DNA of 64,000 nucleotides, taken from the NCBI GenBank assembly GCA_947683425.1, contig CANTUQ010000050.1, forward strand, positions 10,532,501 through 10,596,500. The letters run 5' to 3'. The position numbers were made by a program, and so were the translations under genes. Shown piece by piece: positions 43,809-54,455 of this stretch. Within the stretch, counting starts at the first letter, position 1. Each line of letters starts with the position of its first letter. Source of the stretch: Excoecaria cochinchinensis. Taxonomy: Eukaryota; Streptophyta; Magnoliopsida; Malpighiales; Euphorbiaceae. Under the pieces are notes generated by a model. The model had not been told where the DNA came from. It ran no database searches and saw only the letters and a list, made by a program, of their open reading frames with translations.

Positions 43809-44368
43809 CTAATCTGCCAATAACAAACCTTTATAGAAATACTGAATTAAAAGAGTGTCAGAAATTTGATGATGGGGACAGCTTGCACAAAACTGATTGG
43901 ACCGCTCCCAATATTCATAGAGAGTTTCTCCTCTATATTGACAAATTCTACAAATTTCTTTTATGATATTAGTGGCTCTAGAAGCAGGGAAAAAATTTTC
44001 AAGAAATTGTCTCTTTAATTCATTCCAAGTCGTGATAGATCCTGAAGGTAAATAATATAACCAGTTTTTTGCTTTATCTATCAAAGAGAACGAAAAAGCA
44101 TGCATTTTGATTTGGTCTACATTCACACCTTGCGGTTTATGCTAGAACAAACAACATGAAACTCTTTAAGATGTTTATGGGGATCTTCACCTGCAAGTCC
44201 ACGAAAAGTAGGAAGTAAATGAATCAAATCAGATTTTAATTCAAAGTTTACCTCAGTATTTGTCAATTCAATGCACAAAGGCTTTTGATTAACATCCGGA
44301 TTCGTGGCCCTATGTAAAGGTTGTTTAACATCATCCATTATTTCAAGTCGCTCAAAGAGTTCTGGCAA
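43809..44368 (-). pseudogene. Athila-like gag fragment
   Basis: 44123-44368 and 43809-44126 encode the gag domain in two overlapping frames: HLLPTFRGLAGEDPHKHLKE, then KNWLYYLPSGSITTWNELK, a FFPASR motif and CASCPHHQISDTLLI. A frameshift lies near 44125. The domain pattern matches the intact Athila gag. Confidence 0.82.
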
Positions 44369-44526
44369 GTTAAATTATGGTTCAATTACAGAAGAATTAG
44401 ATGGATTTTGCTGGAATTTCGTGGCTTTTCTTAATTGTCTAGTAGTTTTCTCAATTTCAGAATCAAATTGAAAATCACTTCCACGAGAAGTGCAGGTCAT
44501 ATAAATTCAGAAAATAATGACACTAG

Positions 44527-44544
44527 TCTCCGGCAACGGCGCCA
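44527..44544 (-). other. Primer-binding site of the truncated Athila-like element
   Basis: Minus strand TGGCGCCGTTGCCGGAGA, one base different from the site of the intact Athila. Confidence 0.85.
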
Positions 44545-44549
44545 AAATT

Positions 44550-45691
44550 TGCTAGGTGTCGAAACCAATAAAAATAATTTTCTACTCTTGAAAATTTTAA
44601 TTTTGTAGAAATAGTGAGTAGGGTCGAAATTCTCAGGGACTAGTTATAAAATCTGAATTTGTGAAATAATAAAAAGGGGATTTTGTGATTAAATAATTTT
44701 GTAACCAAACATAAAGCAAACACGAAAATTATAACATAAAGAAAATGATGAGTAAATTTCCAGCCAAGATATATCTTAGTATTGATTCCATTAAATTGAT
44801 CATCAAATAGAAATATAAATTTCTTTCTCAAATGAAATGGTTATGAGTATTAATAAGCTCTAATACTCTGTTTTTCTTTGCAATTTAAATGGGAATTGAT
44901 CCACAAGTAATAAATCTTGTTTACCAACCAATCCTAAATTAGCTTTTAGAATTTAGATTGTAAAATATTCTAAAAAATTAGAAGAGCCACCATTTACATC
45001 CAATAATACTCGAATTGGACTATTTAAGATGGATGGAATATTTACACAAATGCAATTCCAACGATTTAATTTCATCGAATGCATTGGTTTTCTACTTCAT
45101 TGAATCTAATAAACATGAAAGGGTTTAAAGATCCAAATAAAAACATTTATTTGATATAAATAAGACGTTACTATTTAAACCAAATAAAATCTCAAGAATA
45201 CAGAAAATATTCAAACATTTAAGAAAAGAAAAACAATTGAAGAACAATTCTCACAATTTTATTGAATCAAACGTGATAATCTTGACTTGAACAAGTATTT
45301 TAGCCACTCATGGCTTGAAACAAAAGCAAAGAAATAAAGAGATAAATTAAGAAAAACTCCCTCCAAACTGGTAACAGCCCCTGCTATTTATAGGAATAGA
45401 GTCAGCCTTTAACAGAATCGGGAAAACAAATTCCATTAATTCAAATCAATTTGAATACAAACAAATCCCATCCAAAATCAGAAAAAAGTGAAATTTTGAA
45501 AAATATATCTTCAACCAATCTAATTTTTGCTCCAATAAATCTTCTATTTCCTTGATTTTGACTCAATCTTCACCAATCCTTTATTTTGTACATAAAATAT
45601 AATATGAAATTAATACCCTAAAATTAAGTACAAAAATAATTAAAAATGGAAAAGATATTATGTTAAAATTCTGAAAATTGTAGCTTTATCA
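44550..45691 (-). repeat. LTR of the truncated Athila-like element
   Basis: Starts TGCTAGGTG and most likely ends CTTTATCA on the + strand (1142 bp). It contains a TATTTATAGG box at about 45390. No partner LTR is in the window, so the outer end is set by the TG...CA rule only. Confidence 0.65.
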
Positions 45692-46029
45692 GTAACAAAA
45701 AAAGTGAAATGAAGTTAATAAATTATAGGTGTATTTATGTATTGGTTATCGATTTGATTAACTGGTCCATGATCCTAAAAAATTCAGTTTATTAATATTA
45801 TTTTTTTAAAATACTAACTATTAACCATAAAAATTGATTCAATTAATCGGATTGATTTCGGTTCAATTTTTTGATTAACTAAATCCAGCATTTTTTTTGA
45901 ATACCGCTACCAAATTGTCATTATATAAAGATAAAAATAAAAGTTAAACAAAGTATGAAGAACTGAAAAATAAAATAAAATTTTGATTATATTTTTTAAT
46001 TATTTAATATCTTTATTAATAATACTCAA
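45692..46029. other. AT-rich DNA with decayed MITE sequence
   Basis: About 45730-45890 resembles the CGGTTAACCG-rich family seen intact at 46371-47045 (GGTTATCGATTTGATTAACTGG). No gene is seen. Confidence 0.4.
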
Positions 46030-47112
46030 ATTATCATTTTTCTCTAAGCCTGAGTCAATCTTAGCTCAAGGCCCAAAATTATAAGACCCAGACATCTGAC
46101 AGACACTCAAGGAAGTCAATAAGCTGTCAACAATGCAAGTTCGATCGCCTTATCCTTCTGTCAGTCCGCTAATACATGCCACCGCCTTATCCTCCTGTCT
46201 ACGCTCAGTCACATCGTCTCCTACCTACTCTAACACTAGAACAGATTACTCAAGTGTCTCTCTCAAATCTTTATAAATATCCCGAAAATGAAAAACTAGG
46301 TATGAGAATTTTTGAAACACTCTCTCTCTAAAAGCATTACTGACTTAAATATTGGAGTGCTCATGCCTGGTAGGGGTGAGTAAAAAAACCGATGGACTCG
46401 GTTAACCGAAAAAAAAATTCGAAACCGAACCGATGGACTGATTAACCGATTGTAATTGACTGGTTAATGGTTAGTGTTTTGAAAAAACCGATATTAATGG
46501 ACTGGTTAATGGTTTTTGACTCATGTGACTGGTTAACAGAACCGAAACCGAATTTTTAGTTAATTTACTAATTTTTTAATAATTTATAACAATTTATCCT
46601 AATTAAATGTGATCATGTACTTTTTTTTTTTCATTATACTAATTATTTTAAAGTTTTTAACTTTTTTTAATTGGCTATTAGTAAGTATAATAATTTATCC
46701 AATTAAAAGTAATTATGAACCGGTTAATATATTTACTTATTAAATATTAATTTTTAAAAATAAATTTGCTTATATCCACCATATATTTTTATTTTAACAA
46801 TAATCATGTTATATTATAGTGAAAAAATTTTAATTTTTAAGTATCTTAAACATTTTAATTTTATTTATGAATATATTTATAATTATAGTGGTTAACCGAA
46901 AAATATTGGGTAACTGATTCGAAATTTCGAAACCGATGAACTGGTTAACCGATGGTAATGAACTGAAATTTCAAAAAACCGATATTAATGGACTGATTAA
47001 TGGACTGGAACTCATGAACCGGTTAACCGACCATGCTCACCCCTAATGCCTGGTTCAACTATGCTTGTCTTATTGCAAGAACAATCGATCATCCGATCAT
47101 CCATCCTAGATC
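46030..47112 (+). repeat. Tat-type LTR relic split by a MITE
   Basis: 46030-46370 and 47046-47112 together resemble the Tat LTR read on its sense strand. Shared features are the CTCTCTCTAA block, GGAGTGCTCA.GCCTGGT, CTTATTGCA and ATCATCCGATC. It is an old solo or truncated LTR. NLR leader sequence follows directly at about 47113. Confidence 0.65.
46371..47045. mobile_element. hAT-like MITE, 675 bp, 8-bp target duplication
   Basis: Ends TAGGGGTGAG and CTCACCCCTA, flanked by ATGCCTGG on both sides (46363-46370, 47046-47053). Both subterminal regions are rich in GGTTAACCGA motifs. It is non-coding. Confidence 0.88.
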
Positions 47113-47445
47113 GGATCTTCCCCTTCACCTTCGTGGAAGCTGGAAGCTGATTGAATCCTTTCTTGAAAATTTGATCACTGTTGGTTCTTGAAAATTATAT
47201 TATAAATTTGATCATCTTACATTTTCTCTTCAAAGTATTTTCTTGGGTTTGTTTGTGGATAACATATTCTTGTTTCTTGTGGGTGCCAGGTATAATAATT
47301 TTCTTTCTTTTTAAATTTCGTCTCAGTTATGTCTGAAAATTTTATTAATACGATATATATTTGATGCACAGGTAGATGTAGATCCTAATTTTATCTTAAT
47401 TTCTCTTGAAAGATTCACTTTCATCCTTGGGTTCTTGTTGACCTG
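47113..47445 (+). other. NLR leader exon copy 1
   Basis: Leader 'a' block (TTCACCTTCGTGGAAGC to GTGCCAG before GTATAA at about 47290) and start of leader 'b' after GATGCACAG (47371). It continues as another 'a'-like block ending GTTGACCTG at 47442. Confidence 0.55.
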
Positions 47446-48800
47446 GTTAAATGACCTCATAAAATTATTTAATATGAATATTTGAAAGTGTTTGATTAAA
47501 TAAAGTGGACACATAAAAATTAATTTTCGAATCGGTAAAGGCGTCTTCGGACTGAAAAAATTACCTAAATGACCTTATTTCAAACCAAAATTTTAGACAC
47601 ACCTTAATCAATATTTTTCTATATTTTTGGACTAATTTTAGTGGAAATTTAACAAGAAAATATTAGAGCCAACAGAAAAGTGACATTTGGCTAAATATTA
47701 GCCATTATATTGAATAGTAGTAAGGGTTGATCATGGCCATCCATTTGGTATTTGGGAGAATAAATAAGCCCTAAAAATCTGCATTTTCCAGAATTTTGCA
47801 CCCTTTCTTCTCTCCTCTAAGGCGGCTGAAATCCTCTACCGTTCCTCTCATATTTTTTTCATTTCTCACTTAAAAATTCCATCAATTTCTACCTAGATTT
47901 TCACCTTTAATTAGTTAATTGGCCTGATTAGTGAAGTTAAGAGCTTGAATTTTTGGAGAAATCGTGAAGGGAAAAATACATCAAGTAAGTGAATTTTTAA
48001 CTTATGCTTTAAATTAGTGGGATTTGGGTAAGATTAGTTAAATTAATGTGTAATTAGATGAAAGCATGAAATAGATTGATGAATTGTTTACTTGACGGTT
48101 TTGGTTAGAACAAGAAAAAGGAGAAGAGGAGAAGACAAGGCAAGGGAAAGGCAAAGAAAGCGTGGAATAAAGTTAGAGAAGGAAGAAAAAAAGGTTTGTG
48201 GAAATTCTACTAAGTTATTTCAAATTAATGGATTATGAAAGTTAAGAAATTTGCATGCGATGTGTGTGTAAATTTTAAATTGATGATATATTAACGGCAT
48301 TAGATCCAAAATAAATTAAATAATGTAAATTAATTGAAGAAAACTTGTTGGTAATTGAAGGGAACCATTCGGCCAACATAGGGAAAAATTAAAAAGGATA
48401 AGTATGTTTTGAACTTAATTGAAATAATAGTATAAAATGTTTAATTAATGATGTAAATGAGTGATGAACTAGGTACAATAAGAAAAAGGGTTAAGAAGGA
48501 TGTAACTCCTTATTGGCCGAAAGGGAGGTTTGGGTTAATTGAAGAATACTTTAAGGGATAATTAATTAAGATGCTTTTATTAGTTAGTTAAGCATGTTGG
48601 CCTAGCATATGTATGTGGCCGAAAGGTATACTAAGTGTATACCTAGGTAAGTTGATTGAATATAAGTAAAATTACATGAGAAAGGTTTAATGGCATGGTT
48701 AAAATTAAAATCAGATGATAAAAGGATGAAGATGGCATGTGTGCATGGCCATGGATCAAGATGGCATGTGTGCCAGAGTTCTTTCATATCTATGCAACTA
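47446..48800. other. Insert of unknown type, possibly an LTR
   Basis: This DNA separates two near-identical leader blocks (47399-47441 and 48821-48872). It has features seen in plant gypsy LTRs: AAATAAGCCC near 47765, a UTR-like CTCTCCTCTAAGGCGGCTG, and 'ggccgaaag' motifs. Borders and partner LTR are not visible, and no protein is encoded. Confidence 0.3.
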
Positions 48801-48809
48801 AAACAGATT

Positions 48810-49140
48810 CCTAATATTATCTTAATTTCTCTTGAAAGATTCACTTTCATCCTTGGGTTCTTGTTGACCTGCTTCATCGGTTTCTTTGAGGATAACGTTG
48901 GCGATCTTCTTCTTTTTGTGCTGGCAGTGCCAGGTATAGTTTTCTTTCATTTATAAATTTGATCTGTGTTCATTACAAGGTATATAGTTCAGACTTCAGA
49001 GGTAGATATATATATATATACGTACTTTGTTTTCATCAAAATTATTGCACCATTTTTTCAAGTTATCATATGTTTTTCGCAGATCGAGTGCAGAGTTGTT
49101 GTCCTTAATTAGTAGATAAAGGCATAAAGCCTCTTAATTT
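48810..49140 (+). other. NLR leader exon copy 2
   Basis: Leader 'a' ends GTGCCAG before GTATAG (about 48933). A short 'b' and then a 'c' block follow TTTTTCGCAG (about 49081). No start codon or NLR coding sequence follows. Confidence 0.55.
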
Positions 49141-49639
49141 ATCATTATTATTTCTATGACTCCACCTAAACCTAAAAATAAAACACACATTAATTTATTT
49201 CCATTTTCTCGAAAAATTAATTATTTTAAAAATATACTTTAAGTTTTAATTAACTAGTCGTGGGGGCTTACACTAATTATATTAATTTTTAATTGTATAA
49301 TACTAATATTTAATAGTATATAAAAAAATTTCTTATTTAATTAGATCCGGTTAACAACTTGTATTAGAGTTTTAAATTTATTTAAAGAAATTATAAAAAA
49401 TGAAATTTTTGTTTTTTGCAAGGATTAATTTATTTCAAGATTTCTCTCTTTTTCTTAAAAAAAAAACTTAGCAACATATAAAAATTAAGAAAAATAACGA
49501 CAAAATATGAAAAGTAAGAAAATTCTTTCATATTTATGACACAAACAGATTCCTATGTCATCTCAAAGACTATTAATTAACAAAAAAGAAATTATCAAAA
49601 GCTACTTTAGTTTTTATAAAATCTATTATCTACTTGTAT

Positions 49640-50860
49640 AATAGGAATTAGAGTTGATCATAAACCGGTTAATAGGTATATGCAATCTAAAAAAATTAAT
49701 CTATTAATATTAATATTTTTCGAAATATTAACTATTAATCAATCCGTTATAATCGGTTAATCAGTCCATAAGTTTCGATTTTTTGATCGGTTAATTAATA
49801 TTTTTTTTGTTAACCATTACAATTATAAGATGTATTTATAAATAAAATTAAAATGTTCAAAATATTTAAAAATTAAAATTTTTTCATTATAATATAATAT
49901 TATTGTTGTTAAAATAAAAGTTTTTGTTGGGTATAAGCAATTTTATTTTTAAAAAATTAAGATTTAATTAATAAGTAAACAAATTAATCGGTACATGATA
50001 AATTCTAATTAGATGAACTGTTATACTTACTAATTGACAATTAAAAAACACTTGAAAACTTCAAAATAATTAAGATAAGGAAAAAAATGTAACAAAAATA
50101 CTTAAAAATAAGTAATTATTAAAATAAATCAATCCAATGCTAATAACCTTTTTTCTTTTTTTTTTTTTAAATTTGACACATTATTTTCATATATATCAAA
50201 AATTATAGTTTTTTCAAATTTTTGAAAATTTTAGTTAATATATTAATATTATATAATTTTTCGAATATATTTTGATATTTATTAATAAAAAATTAATAAA
50301 TCAAGAAATAATAATAAATACTAAATATTTTTTTAAAAAAATTAAAATAAATTTGAAATATATTTTAAAATAATAAAAATTAAAGGAATATAATTAAATT
50401 GAAAATAATGAAATAAAAAAAATTGTAATTTATATATATATATATATATATATATAGTGTTTATATATCGGTTATCGGTTCGATTAACCGGTTCATGAGC
50501 TAAAAAAATAAATCAGTTTATTAATATCGATTTTTTTAAAATACTAACGGTTAATCATTAAAATCAGTTCGATTAATCTATTTTTCAGATCGATTTTGGT
50601 TCGATTTCTCGGTTAATCAAATTCAACGGTTGTTTTGCTCATCCATAATAGTAATAGTAATAGCAAAGTAAGAATTTTGAAGAGTATTAGGGGATGATCA
50701 CTCCTTTTATGAAATTTTTTTTTCTTATTAACTCCAAATTTTTAAAAATTAAAAACTGTAATTCTAAATTTTCGGTTTGATTAACTTAAAATAAGATCGT
50801 TTTCAGTGTTTTTGGATTAACCAAAATTTCAATTTTCTTTTTGCTCACCCCTAATATTTA
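49640..50860. repeat. Decayed copies of the GGTTAACCG-type MITE family in AT-rich DNA
   Basis: Blocks at about 49655-50100, 50455-50655 and 50770-50855 share ACCGGTTAAT, GGTTATCGGTTCGATTAACC and a CTCACCCCTAA end with the MITE at 46371-47045. Microsatellites lie nearby: (TA)n at 50431-50456 and (AAT)n at 50968-51003. No gene is seen in 49141-51480. Confidence 0.5.
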
Positions 50861-50969
50861 TGAAACTAAAACAAATTCCTATATTATCTCAAAGACTATT
50901 AAAAAAAAAAAGAAATTATCTCAAAAGCTACTTAAATTTAGTTTTATAAAATCTTTTATCTATCACTAC

Positions 50970-51005
<36 letters not shown>

Positions 51006-51480
51006 TGATGATAATAAAGATAAAACTTTTGGAGAGATATTAGGGGATGATCACTCCATTTAGATAATTATTTATCTTTTTTCTCATTAGTTTTATAATT
51101 AATTAAAGATAATTATTAAATTTTTATATATAAATAGTATATTTTTGATAAATATTATCGGAATTTTAGTGACAATTCAAAGATAATTTTTCAATATTAT
51201 CTTTTTTATAATAGTCTTTTCTTATTTTAAAAAAATGACAAGAAGTTCTAATCTATTATTATCAACCTAGATTTACAATTATAATCAGATAATCCCAATG
51301 TTTAAAGAAAATTATGACATTTCAAAAAAAAAATAGAAGTTTCTGAATTTCTTTTTCTTTCTTTTATTCACTTTCTTTTTTCTTCATGAAAATATTATAT
51401 ATAATACCATATATTAGTGAATATTAACTGTTAAATAAAATAATTTATCATTTATTTATATTTAATTTATTTGAAATAAT

Positions 51481-51800
51481 AAAAATTAAATCAGCGATAA
51501 TACGAGCGTGTAAATTACTGATAGAAATAAAAAGCTAGGTTGCATAAAAGAAACAGAGAAGAAAAAAAATAGAAAGATAGGGAACAGCTAAGATAGAAAG
51601 TGACAGGTAAGGTAAGGACAACCGTGATATACGGTTGGAGGAGACGGGGTCCTACGTTTGTAAAACAAAACAGGAACGTACGGCGTCCGTTGGATTCGGC
51701 TAATCCCAAGGCTGAAATGAGATGTTTTGTCCAGCTGTAAAGTGTGCACTTTTTTCCAGTCTTAAAAGACTGATTGCTCTCTGCCGACAATTATGTGTTT
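51481..51800. other. Moderate-GC island of unknown origin
   Basis: It stands out from AT-rich surroundings and is open for 91 codons on the minus strand, but I recognise no protein. It could be part of a lost gene or promoter. Confidence 0.25.
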
Positions 51801-51829
51801 AAAAACTATTGGTCAGTTAAGGATATATA

Positions 51830-52240
51830 TGGCATTTTATTAATACAATATATATTTGATGCACAGGTACTTGTAGATCCTAGGTTCCTTTGTTCATTAC
51901 AAGATATATAGTTCAGACTTCAGATCAGGTATATATATACTTTGTCTTCATTACGAGTTATCATATGTTTTTCGCAGATCCAGTGCCAGAGTTGTGGTCC
52001 TTAATTAGTAGATAAAGCCTCTTAATTTATAATTATTATTTCTCTGACTCTACCGAAAAATAAAACACATACATCGTCCATCTCTTTTGAAAAATCATTT
52101 ATTTTTTTCTCATTAATTTATCAATTAATAATTTTAAAAATATATTTTTAAGATTTAATTAATTAGTCGTGGGGCTTACACGGTTGTTAATTACTTTTGC
52201 AAGGTTTAATCTATTTCAAGAATTCTCTTTTTTTTTAAAA
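51830..52240 (+). other. NLR leader exon copy 3
   Basis: Leader 'b' from after GATGCACAG (51867) to GATCAG before GTATAT (about 51928), then the 'c' block after TTTTTCGCAG (51977). An (AT)n microsatellite lies at 52471-52500. The stretch 52241-52900 is otherwise AT-rich without a gene. Confidence 0.5.
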
Positions 52241-52470
52241 AAAAAAAAAACTTTGTCTACATGAAAACAGAAGAAAATTATATCCTGGACAATAAAAATA
52301 ATAATAAAAGAAGTATTAGCAACATATAAGAATTAAGAAAAATAACGACAAAATATGAAAAGTAAGAAAATTCTTTCATATTTATGCAACTAAAACGGAT
52401 TCCTATATATTATCTCAAAGACTATTAATTAACAAAAAAATATATTATCTCAAAAGCTATTTAATTTTTG

Positions 52471-52503
<33 letters not shown>

Positions 52504-52904
52504 ACTTTTGGAGAGATATTGGGGTATGATCACTTCTTTTAGATAATTATTTATCTTTTTTGAAAAGTGTTTCTCGTTAATTTTATAATTAATTAATGTT
52601 TTGTCATTAATTAAAGATAATTATTAAATTTTTATATATAAATAGTATATTTTGATAAATATTATCAGAATTTTAATGACAATTCAAAGATAATTATTTT
52701 TCAATATTATCTTTCTTATAATATTATTTCTTATTTAAAAATAAAAAATTAGACAAGAAGTTTGATATTCTAATTAAACTATTATTATCAACCTAGATTT
52801 ACAATTATAATCAGATAATCCCAATGTTTAAAGAAAATTATGAAATAATAGTTATATAATAATAGTGGTTTAACGATTATAAACTTCCAAAAAACCTTTT
52901 GTTG

Positions 52905-54455
52905 ACTGATCCGTGATTAGTGGAAGACTTAAAGAATTGCCCCTGATTTCTTTACATATAAATATCTAGATATTTTTTCAAGAAAATTCTAGATAAATAA
53001 TATAAACCGTAAGATCAAATCAATTCTTACCGTCAATCAGGGGGTAGTGGTGGAGTATAAACAGGGGCAAGTTCAACAACTCATCATTTGAGTGATAGAA
53101 AACATTTTCTTTTCTTTTTGTTGCTTAGCTCTTAAGTCTAAATCAAGCTGTAAAAGACTTACTAGCTTATTTGGAATAGTTATAGCTTGTGTGAAAGAAA
53201 CCCCGTCACAGTTGCTCTTCGAAACCTACTTTACATTTCTCTCTCTCTTATATTTGCTCTTCAAAGTATTTTCTCGGATTTCTTTGTGGATAACATCTCT
53301 TCTTTTTGTGGGTGCCAGGTATAACAATTTTCTTTCTTTTTGAAGTTTCATCTCTGTTATGTTTGAAAATTTTATTAATACAATATACGTTTGATGCACA
53401 GGTACGTGTAGATCCTATGTTCCTTTGTCGATTACAAGATATATAGTTCAGACTTCAGAGTCAGAGGTATACATGTACTTTCATCCTCGGTTTCTTGTGG
53501 ATCTGGTTCATCGGTATTGAATCCTTTCTTAATTTAATTTCTCTTGCAAGATTTACTTTCATCCTTGGGTTCTTCTTGATCTGGGTCAGCTGTTTCTTTG
53601 CGGATAACAACTTCTTCTTTTTATGGCTGCCAGGTATAATAATTTTCTTTCTTTCTTAAATTTCATCTCCGTTATGTTTGAAAATTTTATTGATGCAATA
53701 GATATTTGATGAACAGGTACGTGCAGATCCTATGTTATCCTATGTTCCTTTGTTCTTTACAAGATATATAGCTCAGCCTTCAGATCAGGTATATATATAC
53801 TTTGTTTTCATCAAAATTCTTGCACGATTTTTCCGAGTTATCATATGTTTTTCGCAGATCTAGTGCCACAGTTGTGGTCCTTAATTAGTAGATAAAGCCT
53901 GTTAATTTATAATTATTATTTCTATGACTCTACACCTAAACCTAAAAATAAAACACATACATCCTCCATCTCTTTTGAAAAAATATTTATTTTATTCTCA
54001 TTAATTTATCGATTAATAATTTTAAAAATAAACTTTTAAGTTTTAATTAATTAGTCGTTGGGCTTACACGGTTGTTAATAATTATGTTAATTTTTTTAAT
54101 TGTAAAATACTAACATTTAATACTATATAATTTTTTTTATTTAATTAGATCTTGTTAACAACTTGTATTATAGTTTTAAATTTATTTAAACAAATTATAA
54201 AACATGTAAATATTTTTTTTTTTTTGCAAGGTTTAATTTATTTCAAGAATTTTTTTTAAAAAAAAAAGACTTTATGTCTACATGAAAACAAAAGAAACTT
54301 ATTTCCTGAACAATAAAAATAATAATAAAAGAAGTATTAGAAACATATAAGAATTAACAAAAATAACACAAAATATGAGAAGTACAAAAATTCTTACATA
54401 TTTATGCAACTAAAACAGATTCCTATAATAATGATAATAATAATTGATCTCAGGT
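52905..54455 (+). promoter_or_regulatory. NLR2 upstream region with two sets of leader exons
   Basis: A promoter block near 52905-52945 shares GTGATTAGTGG and GACTTAAAGAATTG with 6246-6290. Leader set 1: 'a' ends GTGCCAG at about 53319, 'b' 53402-53467. Leader set 2: 'a' ends GCTGCCAG at about 53633, 'b' 53718-53788, 'c' after 53858. The final acceptor is ATCTCAG at 54453, three bases before the start ATG. Exon calls rest on splice consensus and repetition. Confidence 0.55.

Larger units (their letters stand above)
38638..45691 (-). mobile_element. Truncated Athila-like gypsy element carrying a CACTA insertion
   Basis: On the minus strand: LTR (44550-45691), Asp-tRNA-type primer-binding site (44527-44544), gag, protease fragments and the first part of RT, which stops at about 38640 after WRVCIDYRKL. 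The 3' half and the second LTR are missing. The RT start resembles the intact Athila (HLKYAYLGD, ISDSKWVSPVQVVPKK). A 2.9 kb CACTA element splits it at 40757-43667. Confidence 0.82.

Noticed and set aside
51515..51790. 91-codon minus-strand ORF as a gene
   Set aside because: No recognisable domain, no support from splice or promoter signals, and no homologue within the window; kept only as an unassigned island.
53092..53343. 83-codon + strand ORF upstream of NLR2
   Set aside because: It spans a leader-exon/intron border, has low-complexity hydrophobic content and is not conserved in the other leader copies.
54444..54455. An NLR2 start at 54444
   Set aside because: That codon is TTG and lies within the last leader intron; the first ATG after the acceptor is at 54456.
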